From: an uncultured Bacilli bacterium
GTDB lineage: Bacteria; Bacillota_I; Bacilli_A; Izemoplasmatales; UBA1188
Direction of reading: 5' to 3'
Assembly: GCA_905235635.1 (NCBI GenBank)
Contig: CAJOMC010000007.1
Span: 62,001-126,000 of the forward strand
Length of the DNA stretch: 64,000 bases
The notes beneath the pieces were generated by a model, which made no database searches, was not told where the DNA came from, and was given only the letters and a program-made list of their open reading frames with translations. The number at the start of each line of letters is the position of its first letter. Positions within the stretch are counted from its first letter, which is position 1. The position numbers and the translations under genes were made by a program. Of this stretch, positions 36,203-45,632 are shown piece by piece.

Positions 36203-36215
36203 CGACTCTCATTTT
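36176..36215. terminator. Bidirectional terminator built from the coding ends of two genes
   Basis: A 15-bp perfect stem (36176-36190 with 36201-36215), loop GAAAAGAATT. The left arm is the last codons of rsmH, the right arm contains the last codons and stop of the minus-strand gene. Confidence 0.88.
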
Positions 36216-36880
36216 CTTTCTAAATAATTAAGATGTGTAATACTAAGTAGGACAATAGATGGAATATTAAGCAGTACTATAAACATATTAAGTGTTTGAA
36301 GTAGTGCGCCATCTTCTGCGATAAGTGATATCCCAAACAATACTGTGTAAAGCAATAGGAAGAATGCGGCTGAACCAAGATAGAATAGGTTAGGTTTCTT
36401 AATATTTTCTTCGTTTGTATATTCATTAATTGATAATGCAAATACGAGAGCAAATGTGGCCATAGATACATATAGGATTAAGAACTCAACAGTAAATACT
36501 CTAAATGCAGCAATGGCTATTCCATATAACGCTACTGTAACTCCAACTTTAATCCATAATCTTTTACTGTTATTCTTTAAAGTTTTAACTAATAATAGTA
36601 TGCCTACTATAGCATAAGCCAAGAACGCGATTATATTTGAAATGCCTTTAAGTGATAGAAGTAGGAATAATGAACTAACAACAATTAATAAAACAGGTAA
36701 AAATGTATAAAGTAAATCTTCTTTTTTCTTTTGTGTTATTAACACAAATAATAACGCAAGTATAGATGACACCAAGTTGAAAATAAGATTATTAACGTTT
36801 ACTTCCGCAAAAAATAGAATAGTAGATACAACAAATATTAAAACTTGTATAATCACATAAGCATAATTAATTTTCTTCAT
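36209..36880 (-). CDS. Multi-pass membrane protein of unknown function
   Basis: 223 residues with about seven hydrophobic segments over its whole length and short loops; Lys-rich N-terminus (MKKINYAY). I do not recognise a family. The ATG at 36880 is preferred: TATAAT lies 6 nt upstream. A longer reading from a TTG at 36922 would run through this promoter. Confidence 0.72.
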   Translation of the reverse strand: MKKINYAYVIIQVLIFVVSTILFFAEVNVNNLIFNLVSSILALLFVLITQKKKEDLLYTFLPVLLIVVSSLFLLLSLKGISNIIAFLAYAIVGILLLVKTLKNNSKRLWIKVGVTVALYGIAIAAFRVFTVEFLILYVSMATFALVFALSINEYTNEENIKKPNLFYLGSAAFFLLLYTVLFGISLIAEDGALLQTLNMFIVLLNIPSIVLLSITHLNYLERK

Positions 36881-36886
36881 AGTTTT

Positions 36887-36892
36887 ATTATA
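36887..36892 (-). promoter_or_regulatory. TATAAT 6 nt before a membrane protein ATG (leaderless start)
   Basis: On the minus strand, TATAAT (36892-36887), AAAACT, ATG at 36880. No ribosome binding site. Confidence 0.62.
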
Positions 36893-36957
36893 CATTATTT
36901 TGATAGTATTCAATTCCAACAATACTATTAAATCTAGCCATTGAAAGTCGTTTTTTA

Positions 36958-38286
36958 TTAAATATTATTTGCGAGTTCAAACGGATATAATCCATCTTTA
37001 TCAGGAATTTCTCCTGCCTTTTCTAAGCTCAACTTAGTTAGAAGTGGTCCAACTATTTCATATACTAGTGTAGCGCATAATGCTACTGCGACTATAATAT
37101 TTCCAATATTATCATGTTGGAAGGAAGCCATTTTAGATACTTGGTTCGCCATTCCAATTGCAACACCAGCTTGTGGCAATAGAGTGATACCTAAATAATT
37201 TGTGATATGTTTCTCTCTCTTAGTAATCTTACATCCAATATAAGCACCAGTATATTTACCAAGAGATCTCATTACTATATAACATACAAATACTAAGATT
37301 ATCGGTAACACTGATTTAGAATTATTTGAAGCGATTATTTCTTCGCTCGCAATTCCAAGATGCGCTCCTGATAAAACAAAGAATAACATAAATAAGAATG
37401 GAGTCCATCTATCAATTAATTCTACATCTCTATTTACGATAGGAAGTTCATTCTCTTTAGCGATATTAATATATACAGCTCCAACCATCATACAACAAAG
37501 TAGATTTGAGAATTCTAAATTTCTTGAATTAATTGCGATATGATTTAATGCTTCACAGATTCCAACGCCTAATAGAGTGAACGCAATTATCACAATCGCA
37601 TGATTATTTCTAGATTTAAAGAATTTAATAACTAGATGCATTAATAAGCCTAATAATGCTCCAACAAGTAAAGAACCAATTATTTCAATTAATGGAACTA
37701 AAATAAATGAAACAAAAGATAGTGGAGTGTTTAACGCGATTGATTCACTTAGTGAAACTGAAATACTAAATACAATTAATCCAATCGCATCATCAAATGC
37801 GACAACAGGAAGTAATATATCTACTAAAGGACCTTTGGCGTTATATTGGTGAATTACCATCAAGGTCGCCGCAGGTGCTGTAGCGGTTGCGATAGCGCCT
37901 AAGCATATTGCGATTGATAAATCAAGATGCATTACTAGACAAATGATAATTAGTGTTACATCTACTAAAATTACCGCAAGAAGAGCTTGAAGAACAGTGA
38001 TTAATATTATTTTTGATCCATATTCTTTTATCTTTGATAGCTTGAATTCCTCTCCGATTGAAAGTGCGATAAATCCAAGCGCAATCATTGAGATAAAATT
38101 ATTCATTCTATTCAAACTTTCTTTTAAATTAGTGTTGATTGAATTATCTAGTATCAAACATAGGATCGCTGCGATCAGCCCAACAACCAAATATCCTGTG
38201 ACATTAGGCAGTTTTAATATTTTTACAATTCTAGTGGACATCAGTCCTAATATTAATAATATTCCAAGAAATAATACGAAGTTCAT
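36958..38286 (-). CDS. Cation/proton antiporter (CPA2, Kef/NapA-like)
   Basis: 442 residues with about 12-13 membrane segments. The paired helices contain LPNVTGYLVVG near the N-terminus and VAFDDAIGLIVFS, whose D-D pair matches the ion-binding aspartates of CPA2 exchangers. There is no C-terminal RCK/TrkA-N domain. The ATG at 38286 has AGAGGA upstream; a longer reading to 38328 lacks one. The ion (Na+ or K+) cannot be told. Confidence 0.85.
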   Translation of the reverse strand: MNFVLFLGILLILGLMSTRIVKILKLPNVTGYLVVGLIAAILCLILDNSINTNLKESLNRMNNFISMIALGFIALSIGEEFKLSKIKEYGSKIILITVLQALLAVILVDVTLIIICLVMHLDLSIAICLGAIATATAPAATLMVIHQYNAKGPLVDILLPVVAFDDAIGLIVFSISVSLSESIALNTPLSFVSFILVPLIEIIGSLLVGALLGLLMHLVIKFFKSRNNHAIVIIAFTLLGVGICEALNHIAINSRNLEFSNLLCCMMVGAVYINIAKENELPIVNRDVELIDRWTPFLFMLFFVLSGAHLGIASEEIIASNNSKSVLPIILVFVCYIVMRSLGKYTGAYIGCKITKREKHITNYLGITLLPQAGVAIGMANQVSKMASFQHDNIGNIIVAVALCATLVYEIVGPLLTKLSLEKAGEIPDKDGLYPFELANNI

Positions 38287-38615
38287 ATTTAAATCCTCTT
38301 TTATAGTAACCTTTATGCATTGTATCACTAATATTTAAAACGGATTGAATTATTATTAATAATTTTAATAATATTTTGTTTATGATGTAGTAATTTATTT
38401 TGGAATTAATAGTTATAATATTGTATAAAAATTTATGCGCCAGCGATTAAATCAAAGGCGCATTTATTTTGACTAAAAAAGTAAAAAACTACCTAGAAAT
38501 TAATCGAGATAGTTTTTTGTAAAATCGTTCTTATGTAACGTGCATATTAGTGGTTAGTTTTTTAATATGTAATTAATATATAAAAATTATATAGGATTGT
38601 TCTTTGTTTAGAATC
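38287..38615. other. Intergenic region with two hairpins and a possible small RNA
   Basis: No coding frame. An extended -10 for the antiporter is at 38319-38327 on minus. On plus, TATAAT (38414-38419) is followed by a hairpin ATGCGCC/GGCGCAT (38435-38441, 38457-38463) and a terminator-like stem AAAAAACTA/TAGTTTTTT (38483-38491, 38510-38518). This could be a short RNA of about 94 nt. Nothing else is evident. Confidence 0.4.
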
Positions 38616-38644
38616 TTGAAATATATATTTCAATAGAATATAAT
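38616..38644 (+). promoter_or_regulatory. Promoter of nifJ with a perfect palindrome
   Basis: TTGAAA (38616-38621), a 17-nt spacer and TATAAT (38639-38644). The 18-bp perfect palindrome TTGAAATATATATTTCAA (38616-38633) covers the -35 and spacer and could be an operator. Confidence 0.75.
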
Positions 38645-38690
38645 TTTATTGTTATTTCAAAAAAATAATTTTTTAGTACGGAGGTTTTAA

Positions 38691-41600
38691 ATGTCTAAAA
38701 AAGTCTTTCAGTCAATGGATGGAAATACAGCAGCTGCACATTGCGCATATGCTTTTACTGAAGTAGCTGGTATTTATCCTATTACTCCATCATCTCCGAT
38801 GCCAGAGTTCGTTGACTTATGGTCTTCTCAAGGAAGAAAAAATCTATTTGGAACAACTGTAAAAGTTGTTGAAATGGAATCAGAAGCTGGTGCTGCCGGC
38901 TCAGTTCATGGATCACTATTAAGTGGTGCTATGACAACAACATTTACTGCATCTCAAGGTCTCTTATTAAAGATACCTAATATGTATAAGATTGCAGGTG
39001 AATTACTCCCATGTGTTATGCATGTTGCCGCAAGAACTATTGCATCTCACGCATTATCAATATTTGGTGATCATTCAGATGTTATGGCTACACGTCAAAC
39101 AGGATGGGCTATGCTTGTATCTGGATCAGTTCAAGAAGTAATGGATTTAGCTGGTGTTGCACATTTAGCTGCAATTGAAACTAGTGTTCCATTCCTACAT
39201 TTCTTTGATGGTTTCAGAACATCTCATGAAGTTAATAAGATTGAGGTTATGCCATATGAAGAATTTGATAAACTTTTAAACAAAGAAAAGGTAGCTGAAT
39301 TTAGAAAAAGAGCACTTGATAGTGCGAGACCTGTTATTCGTGGTACAGCTCAAAATGATGACGTTTTCTTCCAAGCAAGAGAAGCATCAAATACATACTA
39401 TGATAATGTACCAGATGTAGTTGCTAAATATCTAAAGAAGATATCTAAGATTACAGGAAGAAATTACGAACCATTTAACTACTATGGTGCAAGTGATGCT
39501 ACTGAAGTAATCGTACTCATGGGTAGTGCATCTCAATGTGCTGAAGAAGTAGTAGATTATCTAAATCAACACGGAAAGAAAGTTGGTGTAGTAGAAGTTC
39601 ATCTATACAGACCATTCTCTTCTAAATATTTATTCAAAGCTGTTCCTAAGACAGTTAAAAAGATGGCAGTTCTTGATAGAACTAAAGAACCAGGTGCTGA
39701 AGGCGAACCATTATATCTAGATGTTAAGAATGCATACTTTGGCAAAGCTGATGCTCCAGTAATTGTTGGTGGTAGATATGGTTTATCTTCTAAAGACGTA
39801 TCTCCAAGACAATTAATCTCTGTATTTAAGAATCTATCTCAAAAGAAACCTAAAGATCATTTCACAGTAGGTATTGAAGATGACGTTACTAAATTATCTC
39901 TCCCACTCGGTGAAGAAATTGCTACCGCAGATCCATCAACTACTGAATTATTATTCTTTGGACTTGGTTCAGATGGTACTGTAGGTGCATGTAAAGATGC
40001 TATTAAATTAATTGGTGATAATACTCCACTTTATGCTCAAGCATATTCATCATACGACTCTAAGAAGAGTGGTGGTGTTACTAGAATGCATTTAAGATTC
40101 GGAAAGAATCCAATTAAATCTACATATTTAGTTAATACTCCAGACTTCGTATCATGTACACAAGATTCATATCTTGCTAAATATGATTTAATCGGTGGAT
40201 TAAAGAAGAAAGGTACATTCTTACTTAATACATCATATTCTGATGAAGAACTTGAAAAGTTCATGCCTAATAAGGTTAAGAGAATTTTAGCTGAAAGAGA
40301 AGCTAAATTCTTCGTTATTGATGCATCTAAACTTGCTGAATCAGTAGGTCTTAAAGGCAAGACTAATACTGTAATGGAATCAGCATTCTTCAAGCTAAAT
40401 GAACAAATTATTCCTTATGAAAAAGCACAAGAATTAATGAAGTATTATGTTCATAAGACATTCGCTCGTAAGGGTGATGCTATTGTTCAAATGAACTATA
40501 ATGCTATCGATATTGGCGCAACAGGATTAAGAGAAGTTGCTGTTAAACCTGAATGGAAGAACTTAAAAGATGAAGAAGTTAAGGCAGATTCATCAAGACC
40601 AGATTATGTAAAGAATATTGCTGATCCTGTTAACTTAATTAAAGGTTATGACCTCCCTGTATCAGCATTTAAAGATATCGTTGATGGCTATATGCCATCA
40701 GGTACAACTCAATATGAAAAGAGATCAATCGCATCTGATGTTCCTGTATGGGATCCAATGTATTGTATCCAATGTAACCAATGTGCATTCGCATGTCCTC
40801 ATGCTGCTATTCGTCCATTCCTAGTATCTAAAGATGAAAAAGCTAAAGCTCCTCATGAAGCTGAATATTTAAAAGCTGTAGGTAAAGGACTTGAAGAATA
40901 TGACTTTAGAATCCAAGTATCAGTTGAAGACTGTACAGGTTGTGGTGTTTGTCTAAATCAGTGTCCTGGTAATACTGTAAAAGATGAAAACGGTAGACCT
41001 ATGAAAGATGAAAACGGCAAACCAATCAAGAAAAAGGCACTTAAGTTTGTACCTATTCATGAAGCACTTCATTCTCCTGAAGTTGAACTCGGACATTACT
41101 TCTTCAATGAAGTATCATATAAGAGTGAACTAGTTGGTAGAAACAATGCTAAGAACCTCCAATTTGCTCAACCACTATTTGAATTTAGTGGTGCATGTGC
41201 TGGTTGTGGTGAAACTCCATATGTTAAGAATGTAACTCAATTATTTGGTGAAAGAATGGTTATTGCTAATGCAACTGGATGTTCATCAATTTATGGTGGT
41301 TCATTCCCTACTGCTCCATATACAGTTAATAAAGACGGTCGTGGACCAGCTTGGGCTAACTCATTATTTGAGGATAACGCCGAATTTGGATATGGTTTAA
41401 CTGTTGGTAATAGAGCTTTACGTGATAAAGTAGAACAATTACTTGATGCATGTGAAGGCAAAGTATCTGATGAAACTTGGGCTTTACTCAAAGAATGGAA
41501 AGAAAATAGAGATAATGGCGAAAAGACATTAGAACTTGCTCCTAAGATGGAAGAAGCTTTAAAACATGAGGAAAGCGCTGAAGCTAAAGCTTTACTAGCC

Positions 41601-42293
41601 GAAAAACAATTCTATGTTAAACAATCTAACTGGATCTTTGGTGGTGACGGATGGGCTTATGATATTGGTTATGGTGGACTTGACCACGTTATCGCTAATA
41701 ACGAAGATGTTAACTTCTTAATCGTTGATACAGAAGTTTACTCAAATACTGGTGGACAATCTTCTAAATCATCAAGAACCGGTTCAATTGCTAAGTTTAC
41801 TGCCGCTGGTAAACTAGGTAAGAAGAAAGACCTTGCTATGATTGCAGTATCATATGGTCATGTATATGTTGCTACAGTATCTCATGGTGCTGACCCTAAC
41901 CAAATGGTTAAAGCACTAAAAGAAGCTGAAAGTTATCCAGGACCATCACTTATTATCGCTTACGCTCCATGTATCGCACATGGTGTTAAGGGTGGTATGG
42001 GTAATTCTCAACTTGAAGCTAAGCTTGCAACAGAATGTGGATACTTCCCATTATTTAGATTTGATCCAAGACTCAAAGAGCAAGGAAAGAATCCATTCCA
42101 ACTTGATTCTAAGAACCCAGATTTCTCTAAATATAACGATTTCCTAATGAATGAAAGAAGATATTCAACATTATCTTCAATCAACCCTAGCGCTGCAGAA
42201 GAGCTTTTAGCCGCAAACATCGAACACGCTAAGGAAAGATTCAGAGTTTATAAGGAATACGCTAATAAACCTGTTGAACCTGTTCAAGAATAA
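38691..42293 (+). CDS. nifJ: Pyruvate:ferredoxin (flavodoxin) oxidoreductase
   Basis: Oxidatively decarboxylates pyruvate to acetyl-CoA, reducing ferredoxin; the anaerobic replacement for pyruvate dehydrogenase. A single-chain 1200-residue homodimer type: N-terminal pyruvate-binding domains (YPITPSSPMPE near 28-38), a 2x4Fe-4S ferredoxin domain with Cys clusters from residues 692 and 748, a proximal cluster Cys pair (SGACAGCGET near 835) and the C-terminal TPP domain (GGDGWAYDIGYGG). Strong ribosome binding site and promoter; GC-richer, regular codons suggest high expression. Confidence 0.97.
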   Translation: MSKKVFQSMDGNTAAAHCAYAFTEVAGIYPITPSSPMPEFVDLWSSQGRKNLFGTTVKVVEMESEAGAAGSVHGSLLSGAMTTTFTASQGLLLKIPNMYKIAGELLPCVMHVAARTIASHALSIFGDHSDVMATRQTGWAMLVSGSVQEVMDLAGVAHLAAIETSVPFLHFFDGFRTSHEVNKIEVMPYEEFDKLLNKEKVAEFRKRALDSARPVIRGTAQNDDVFFQAREASNTYYDNVPDVVAKYLKKISKITGRNYEPFNYYGASDATEVIVLMGSASQCAEEVVDYLNQHGKKVGVVEVHLYRPFSSKYLFKAVPKTVKKMAVLDRTKEPGAEGEPLYLDVKNAYFGKADAPVIVGGRYGLSSKDVSPRQLISVFKNLSQKKPKDHFTVGIEDDVTKLSLPLGEEIATADPSTTELLFFGLGSDGTVGACKDAIKLIGDNTPLYAQAYSSYDSKKSGGVTRMHLRFGKNPIKSTYLVNTPDFVSCTQDSYLAKYDLIGGLKKKGTFLLNTSYSDEELEKFMPNKVKRILAEREAKFFVIDASKLAESVGLKGKTNTVMESAFFKLNEQIIPYEKAQELMKYYVHKTFARKGDAIVQMNYNAIDIGATGLREVAVKPEWKNLKDEEVKADSSRPDYVKNIADPVNLIKGYDLPVSAFKDIVDGYMPSGTTQYEKRSIASDVPVWDPMYCIQCNQCAFACPHAAIRPFLVSKDEKAKAPHEAEYLKAVGKGLEEYDFRIQVSVEDCTGCGVCLNQCPGNTVKDENGRPMKDENGKPIKKKALKFVPIHEALHSPEVELGHYFFNEVSYKSELVGRNNAKNLQFAQPLFEFSGACAGCGETPYVKNVTQLFGERMVIANATGCSSIYGGSFPTAPYTVNKDGRGPAWANSLFEDNAEFGYGLTVGNRALRDKVEQLLDACEGKVSDETWALLKEWKENRDNGEKTLELAPKMEEALKHEESAEAKALLAEKQFYVKQSNWIFGGDGWAYDIGYGGLDHVIANNEDVNFLIVDTEVYSNTGGQSSKSSRTGSIAKFTAAGKLGKKKDLAMIAVSYGHVYVATVSHGADPNQMVKALKEAESYPGPSLIIAYAPCIAHGVKGGMGNSQLEAKLATECGYFPLFRFDPRLKEQGKNPFQLDSKNPDFSKYNDFLMNERRYSTLSSINPSAAEELLAANIEHAKERFRVYKEYANKPVEPVQE

Positions 42294-42308
42294 TAAAGGA
42301 AATATAAT

Positions 42309-43094
42309 ATGAATAACGAAATGGATACATTGCTAAAACTCTTAGAAGTTCCCCCACTAGTATCGTTTAAAAACGCTCTTTTTGTGGGACCTCATCCTGA
42401 TGATATTGAATTTGGCTGTGGCGGTTTAATTAGTAAACTTAAGGAGAATGGTGCAAGTATCCATTTTCTTATAGTTACTGATGGGGCTGCAGGAACACTT
42501 GATCCCGCCCTTCCTCCTAAAAAACTAGAAGAGATAAGAATGAATGAGGCAAAAGAGGCATCAATACTTCTTGGCGCAGACACCTTAGACTTTATTGGTC
42601 TTGAGGATGGTGGATTATTTGAAAGCGAGGATGTTACCCGTCTTGTTGCGCCATATGTACTCAAATATCAACCAGATATTATCTTCGCCCCAGATCCAAA
42701 CCTTAAGACAGAATGTCATAGTGATCACTTAAAAGTTGGTAAAGGAGTAAGAGCGCTAGCTCAACTTGTCCAATATCCAGAAGCATTAAGAAGACATAAT
42801 ATTAATCTAGAAGGATTAAATCCACTTAAAGATGGTCTTGTTCTTGCATATTATTTTACTGACGAACCAAACGTCTTTGAAGAGATAAGAATTTCTGATT
42901 TAGAAAAACAAGTTGGTGCTTTAATGTTACATAAGTCTCAAATGGTTGGGGAAGGTCTAATGCTCGTTGAAATGATTAAATTAAAAGCATTTCTTGATGG
43001 CAAAAGATCGGGCAAAGAACTTGCTGAATCATTTAGGGTGCTTCTCCCAACTGTTCAACACGTTTATTCTGAAGGATTAAATTTTAAACTATAA
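42309..43094 (+). CDS. PIG-L family deacetylase
   Basis: 261 residues. A zinc-dependent N-acetylglucosaminyl deacetylase fold with PHPDD (28-32, D the base, H and D zinc ligands) and HSDHLKVG (second His ligand region). Relatives include BshB and lipid or sugar deacetylases. The substrate is unknown and no bacillithiol genes are nearby. It follows nifJ by 15 nt and is probably co-transcribed. Confidence 0.85.
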   Translation: MNNEMDTLLKLLEVPPLVSFKNALFVGPHPDDIEFGCGGLISKLKENGASIHFLIVTDGAAGTLDPALPPKKLEEIRMNEAKEASILLGADTLDFIGLEDGGLFESEDVTRLVAPYVLKYQPDIIFAPDPNLKTECHSDHLKVGKGVRALAQLVQYPEALRRHNINLEGLNPLKDGLVLAYYFTDEPNVFEEIRISDLEKQVGALMLHKSQMVGEGLMLVEMIKLKAFLDGKRSGKELAESFRVLLPTVQHVYSEGLNFKL

Positions 43095-43109
43095 GAATAT
43101 TAAAATATT

Positions 43110-43137
43110 CAGGCTCTCATAGTAGAGCCTGTTTATT
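43110..43137 (+). terminator. Terminator after the PIG-L deacetylase
   Basis: CAGGCTCT / AGAGCCTG (43110-43117 with 43124-43131), T-rich tail. Confidence 0.88.
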
Positions 43138-43183
43138 TAATTAGTATCATTTATGGTATACTTTATATACGAGGTATATAATC

Positions 43184-44518
43184 ATGAAACTCTATAATAC
43201 TTATACTAATAAAATTGAAGAATTTAAGCCATTAAAAGAAGGAGTAGTAACTATATATTACTGTGGACCTACAGTATATAACTATATTCATATAGGCAAT
43301 GCAAGACCTATAGTATTTTTTGATACTTTAAAAAAATATTTAGAGTTTAAAGGATTAAAGGTAATTATGGCCTCTAATTTCACAGACCTTAATGAAAAGA
43401 TCTTAAATCAATCTAAAATAGAAGGAATTAGTGAAATGGAGGTTGCGGATAAATATATAGAAGCATACCTTGATAACGTAAGAGCCGTTAACGCGGATGA
43501 TTCTTACATAAAACCAAGAGTAACAGAATGTATTCCTGAAATAATTGAATTTATTCAAGGATTAATAGATAAAGGAAGCGCATATGAATCTAATGCTGAT
43601 GTATATTTTAGAGTTTCAAGTGTTAAAAATTATGGCGCACTTTCGAATAGAAAAACTGATGAATTAATCCAAGGTGCAAGAGTAGAAGTATCTGATTTAA
43701 AAGAATCAGGTCTAGATTTTGCATTATGGAAGAAATTTGACGAAGGAATTGTATATGATTCACCATGGGGAAAGGGTCGCCCTGGATGGCACACAGAATG
43801 CTGTGTTATGATCAACAATATCTTTAAAGGTTTAATTGATATTCATGGTGGTGGCTCAGATTTAGTGTTCCCTCACCACGAGAATGAAATCGCCCAAAAT
43901 GAAGCTTTACACCATAATAGACTCGCAAACTTTTGGGTTCATAATGCGAGAATTAACTTCGGTGATGAGAAGATGTCTAAATCACTTGGCAATGTAGTAT
44001 GGGTTAAGGATTTAACTTGTGATCCACGTGCCTATAGACTTCTTGTTTTATCATACCCATATAGAAATATCATTTCTTATACTGATGAACTACAACTCCA
44101 GTTCAGCAAAGAGTTTGAAAAAATAAGACAATCATACACTAAACTATTTTATTTTTTAGACGTCAATGATGCATTTAATAAAGATAGTAAAACAGGCATA
44201 TCTAGTAGTATCTTAGATAAGTTTATCGAAGCAAATGAAAACGATATGAATACACCAAATGGTGTAACCGCAATCTATGAAGCATTAAAGAATGTTAATC
44301 AAATTCTTAGGTCAACAAAAGATAAAGAATCACTTTCATCTCTTTATAATGTTTTAACAGTTATGCTTCACGTATATGGACTTGATATTAACCTTGAAAG
44401 AATGGGCTCTGAAACAAGGCTAGAATATGATGCATGGGTTAACGCGAGAAGCACTAAAGATTTTGAAAAAGCCGATTATTATAGAAAAGTCCTCACAGAT
44501 AAAGGAATTGAGTTATGA
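43184..44518 (+). CDS. cysS: Cysteine-tRNA ligase
   Basis: Class I synthetase charging tRNA-Cys. 444 residues with zinc ligand C27, the HIGH-type motif HIGN (36-39), GWHTECC, and KMSKS near 262. GAGGT before ATG; TGG-TATACT extended -10 upstream. First gene of cysS-mrnC-rlmB-sigma, the Bacillus order without yacP. Confidence 0.97.
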   Translation: MKLYNTYTNKIEEFKPLKEGVVTIYYCGPTVYNYIHIGNARPIVFFDTLKKYLEFKGLKVIMASNFTDLNEKILNQSKIEGISEMEVADKYIEAYLDNVRAVNADDSYIKPRVTECIPEIIEFIQGLIDKGSAYESNADVYFRVSSVKNYGALSNRKTDELIQGARVEVSDLKESGLDFALWKKFDEGIVYDSPWGKGRPGWHTECCVMINNIFKGLIDIHGGGSDLVFPHHENEIAQNEALHHNRLANFWVHNARINFGDEKMSKSLGNVVWVKDLTCDPRAYRLLVLSYPYRNIISYTDELQLQFSKEFEKIRQSYTKLFYFLDVNDAFNKDSKTGISSSILDKFIEANENDMNTPNGVTAIYEALKNVNQILRSTKDKESLSSLYNVLTVMLHVYGLDINLERMGSETRLEYDAWVNARSTKDFEKADYYRKVLTDKGIEL

Positions 44519-44886
44519 TTAACGAGCCCGGACTTACTCTCGCATATATTGGTGATGCAGTATATGAATTAAAGATAAGGGAGTATTTGATAAATGAAGG
44601 TATAACAAGTGTAAATAGCCTTCATCAAAACGCAATTAATTTTACGAGTGCGATATCTCAATCTAGAGTTATAGACCATATTTTTGACATATTAACTGAA
44701 GAAGAAGTTGAATACTATAAAAGAGGTAGAAACGCTACAATATCTCATAAACCTAAATCTGCAACCCTTAAAGATTATATAAAAGCCACAGGTTTTGAAT
44801 CCCTAATTGGATACTTATATTTGAATAAAAATATAGAAAGATTAAACGAAATTATTGATATTTCTATAAATTTTCTAAAAAAATAA
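44515..44886 (+). CDS. mrnC: Mini-ribonuclease III
   Basis: Matures 23S rRNA ends. 123 residues: an RNase III catalytic domain alone (YIGDAVYELKIREYL, catalytic D14) without a dsRNA-binding domain, as in the family. It overlaps cysS by 4 nt. Confidence 0.94.
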   Translation: MINEPGLTLAYIGDAVYELKIREYLINEGITSVNSLHQNAINFTSAISQSRVIDHIFDILTEEEVEYYKRGRNATISHKPKSATLKDYIKATGFESLIGYLYLNKNIERLNEIIDISINFLKK

Positions 44887-44931
44887 AATCGCCAAAAAAC
44901 GCGAAATTCTTGCTATAATAGAGGTGCGAAT

Positions 44932-45627
44932 ATGATTCTAAAAGGAAAGAATGCATGTAAAGAAACCATCCTAGCCAAAAGACCGGTCGAAAAAGTAATT
45001 TTTAGAAAAGGCTTCAGTGATGATATTGTTTCTTATGTAAAAGAGAATAAAATCCCTTATTCTTTTATGGATGAACATAAATTTGACAATTTATACAAAC
45101 ATGCACAAGGCATAGTTATTTATACTGATGATTATAAATATTATTCTCTTAATGAATTATTATTGTCAGAACCTAAGCCTACTTTAGTCGCTATTTTGGA
45201 CTCTATTACTGATCCTGAAAATTTAGGAAATATTATGAGAACTGTTGAAACGTTAGGTGCAGATTTCATTATTATTCCTAAATCTAAAAGCGTTTCTGTG
45301 AACGAAACGGCTTGTAAAGTATCTTGTGGTGCATTTAATTATGTGAAAGTTGTTGAAGTATCTAATTTATCTAATGCCATTAAAATCCTAAAAGAAAATG
45401 GTTTTTGGGTAGCTGGTGCTGATATGGATGGAGAAATTGATTACTCCAAGATGGATGTATCAGTTCCTTTAGCTATAGTTATAGGTTCTGAAGGATATGG
45501 CATTTCAAGGCTTGTTAGAGAGAATTGTGATTATCTTATTAGAATACCGATGAAAGGTAAGATTAATTCTATGAATGCGTCCGTTTCCCTTGCAATTATA
45601 CTCGCAAATATAATTTCAAGGAGATAA
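44932..45627 (+). CDS. rlmB: 23S rRNA/tRNA 2'-O-ribose methyltransferase, TrmH/SpoU family
   Basis: 231 residues: a short N-terminal substrate domain, then the SPOUT knot with LDSITDPENLGNIMRT, IGSEGYGISRLVRENCD and IPMKGKINSMNASVSLAI, the three SpoU motifs. Assignment to RlmB (G2251-type) rests on position and similarity. TGC-TATAAT (44911-44919) lies just upstream and would give a leader of only about 6 nt, excluding GAGGTG; read-through from mrnC may supply the site. Confidence 0.9.
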   Translation: MILKGKNACKETILAKRPVEKVIFRKGFSDDIVSYVKENKIPYSFMDEHKFDNLYKHAQGIVIYTDDYKYYSLNELLLSEPKPTLVAILDSITDPENLGNIMRTVETLGADFIIIPKSKSVSVNETACKVSCGAFNYVKVVEVSNLSNAIKILKENGFWVAGADMDGEIDYSKMDVSVPLAIVIGSEGYGISRLVRENCDYLIRIPMKGKINSMNASVSLAIILANIISRR

Positions 45628-45632
45628 CTACC

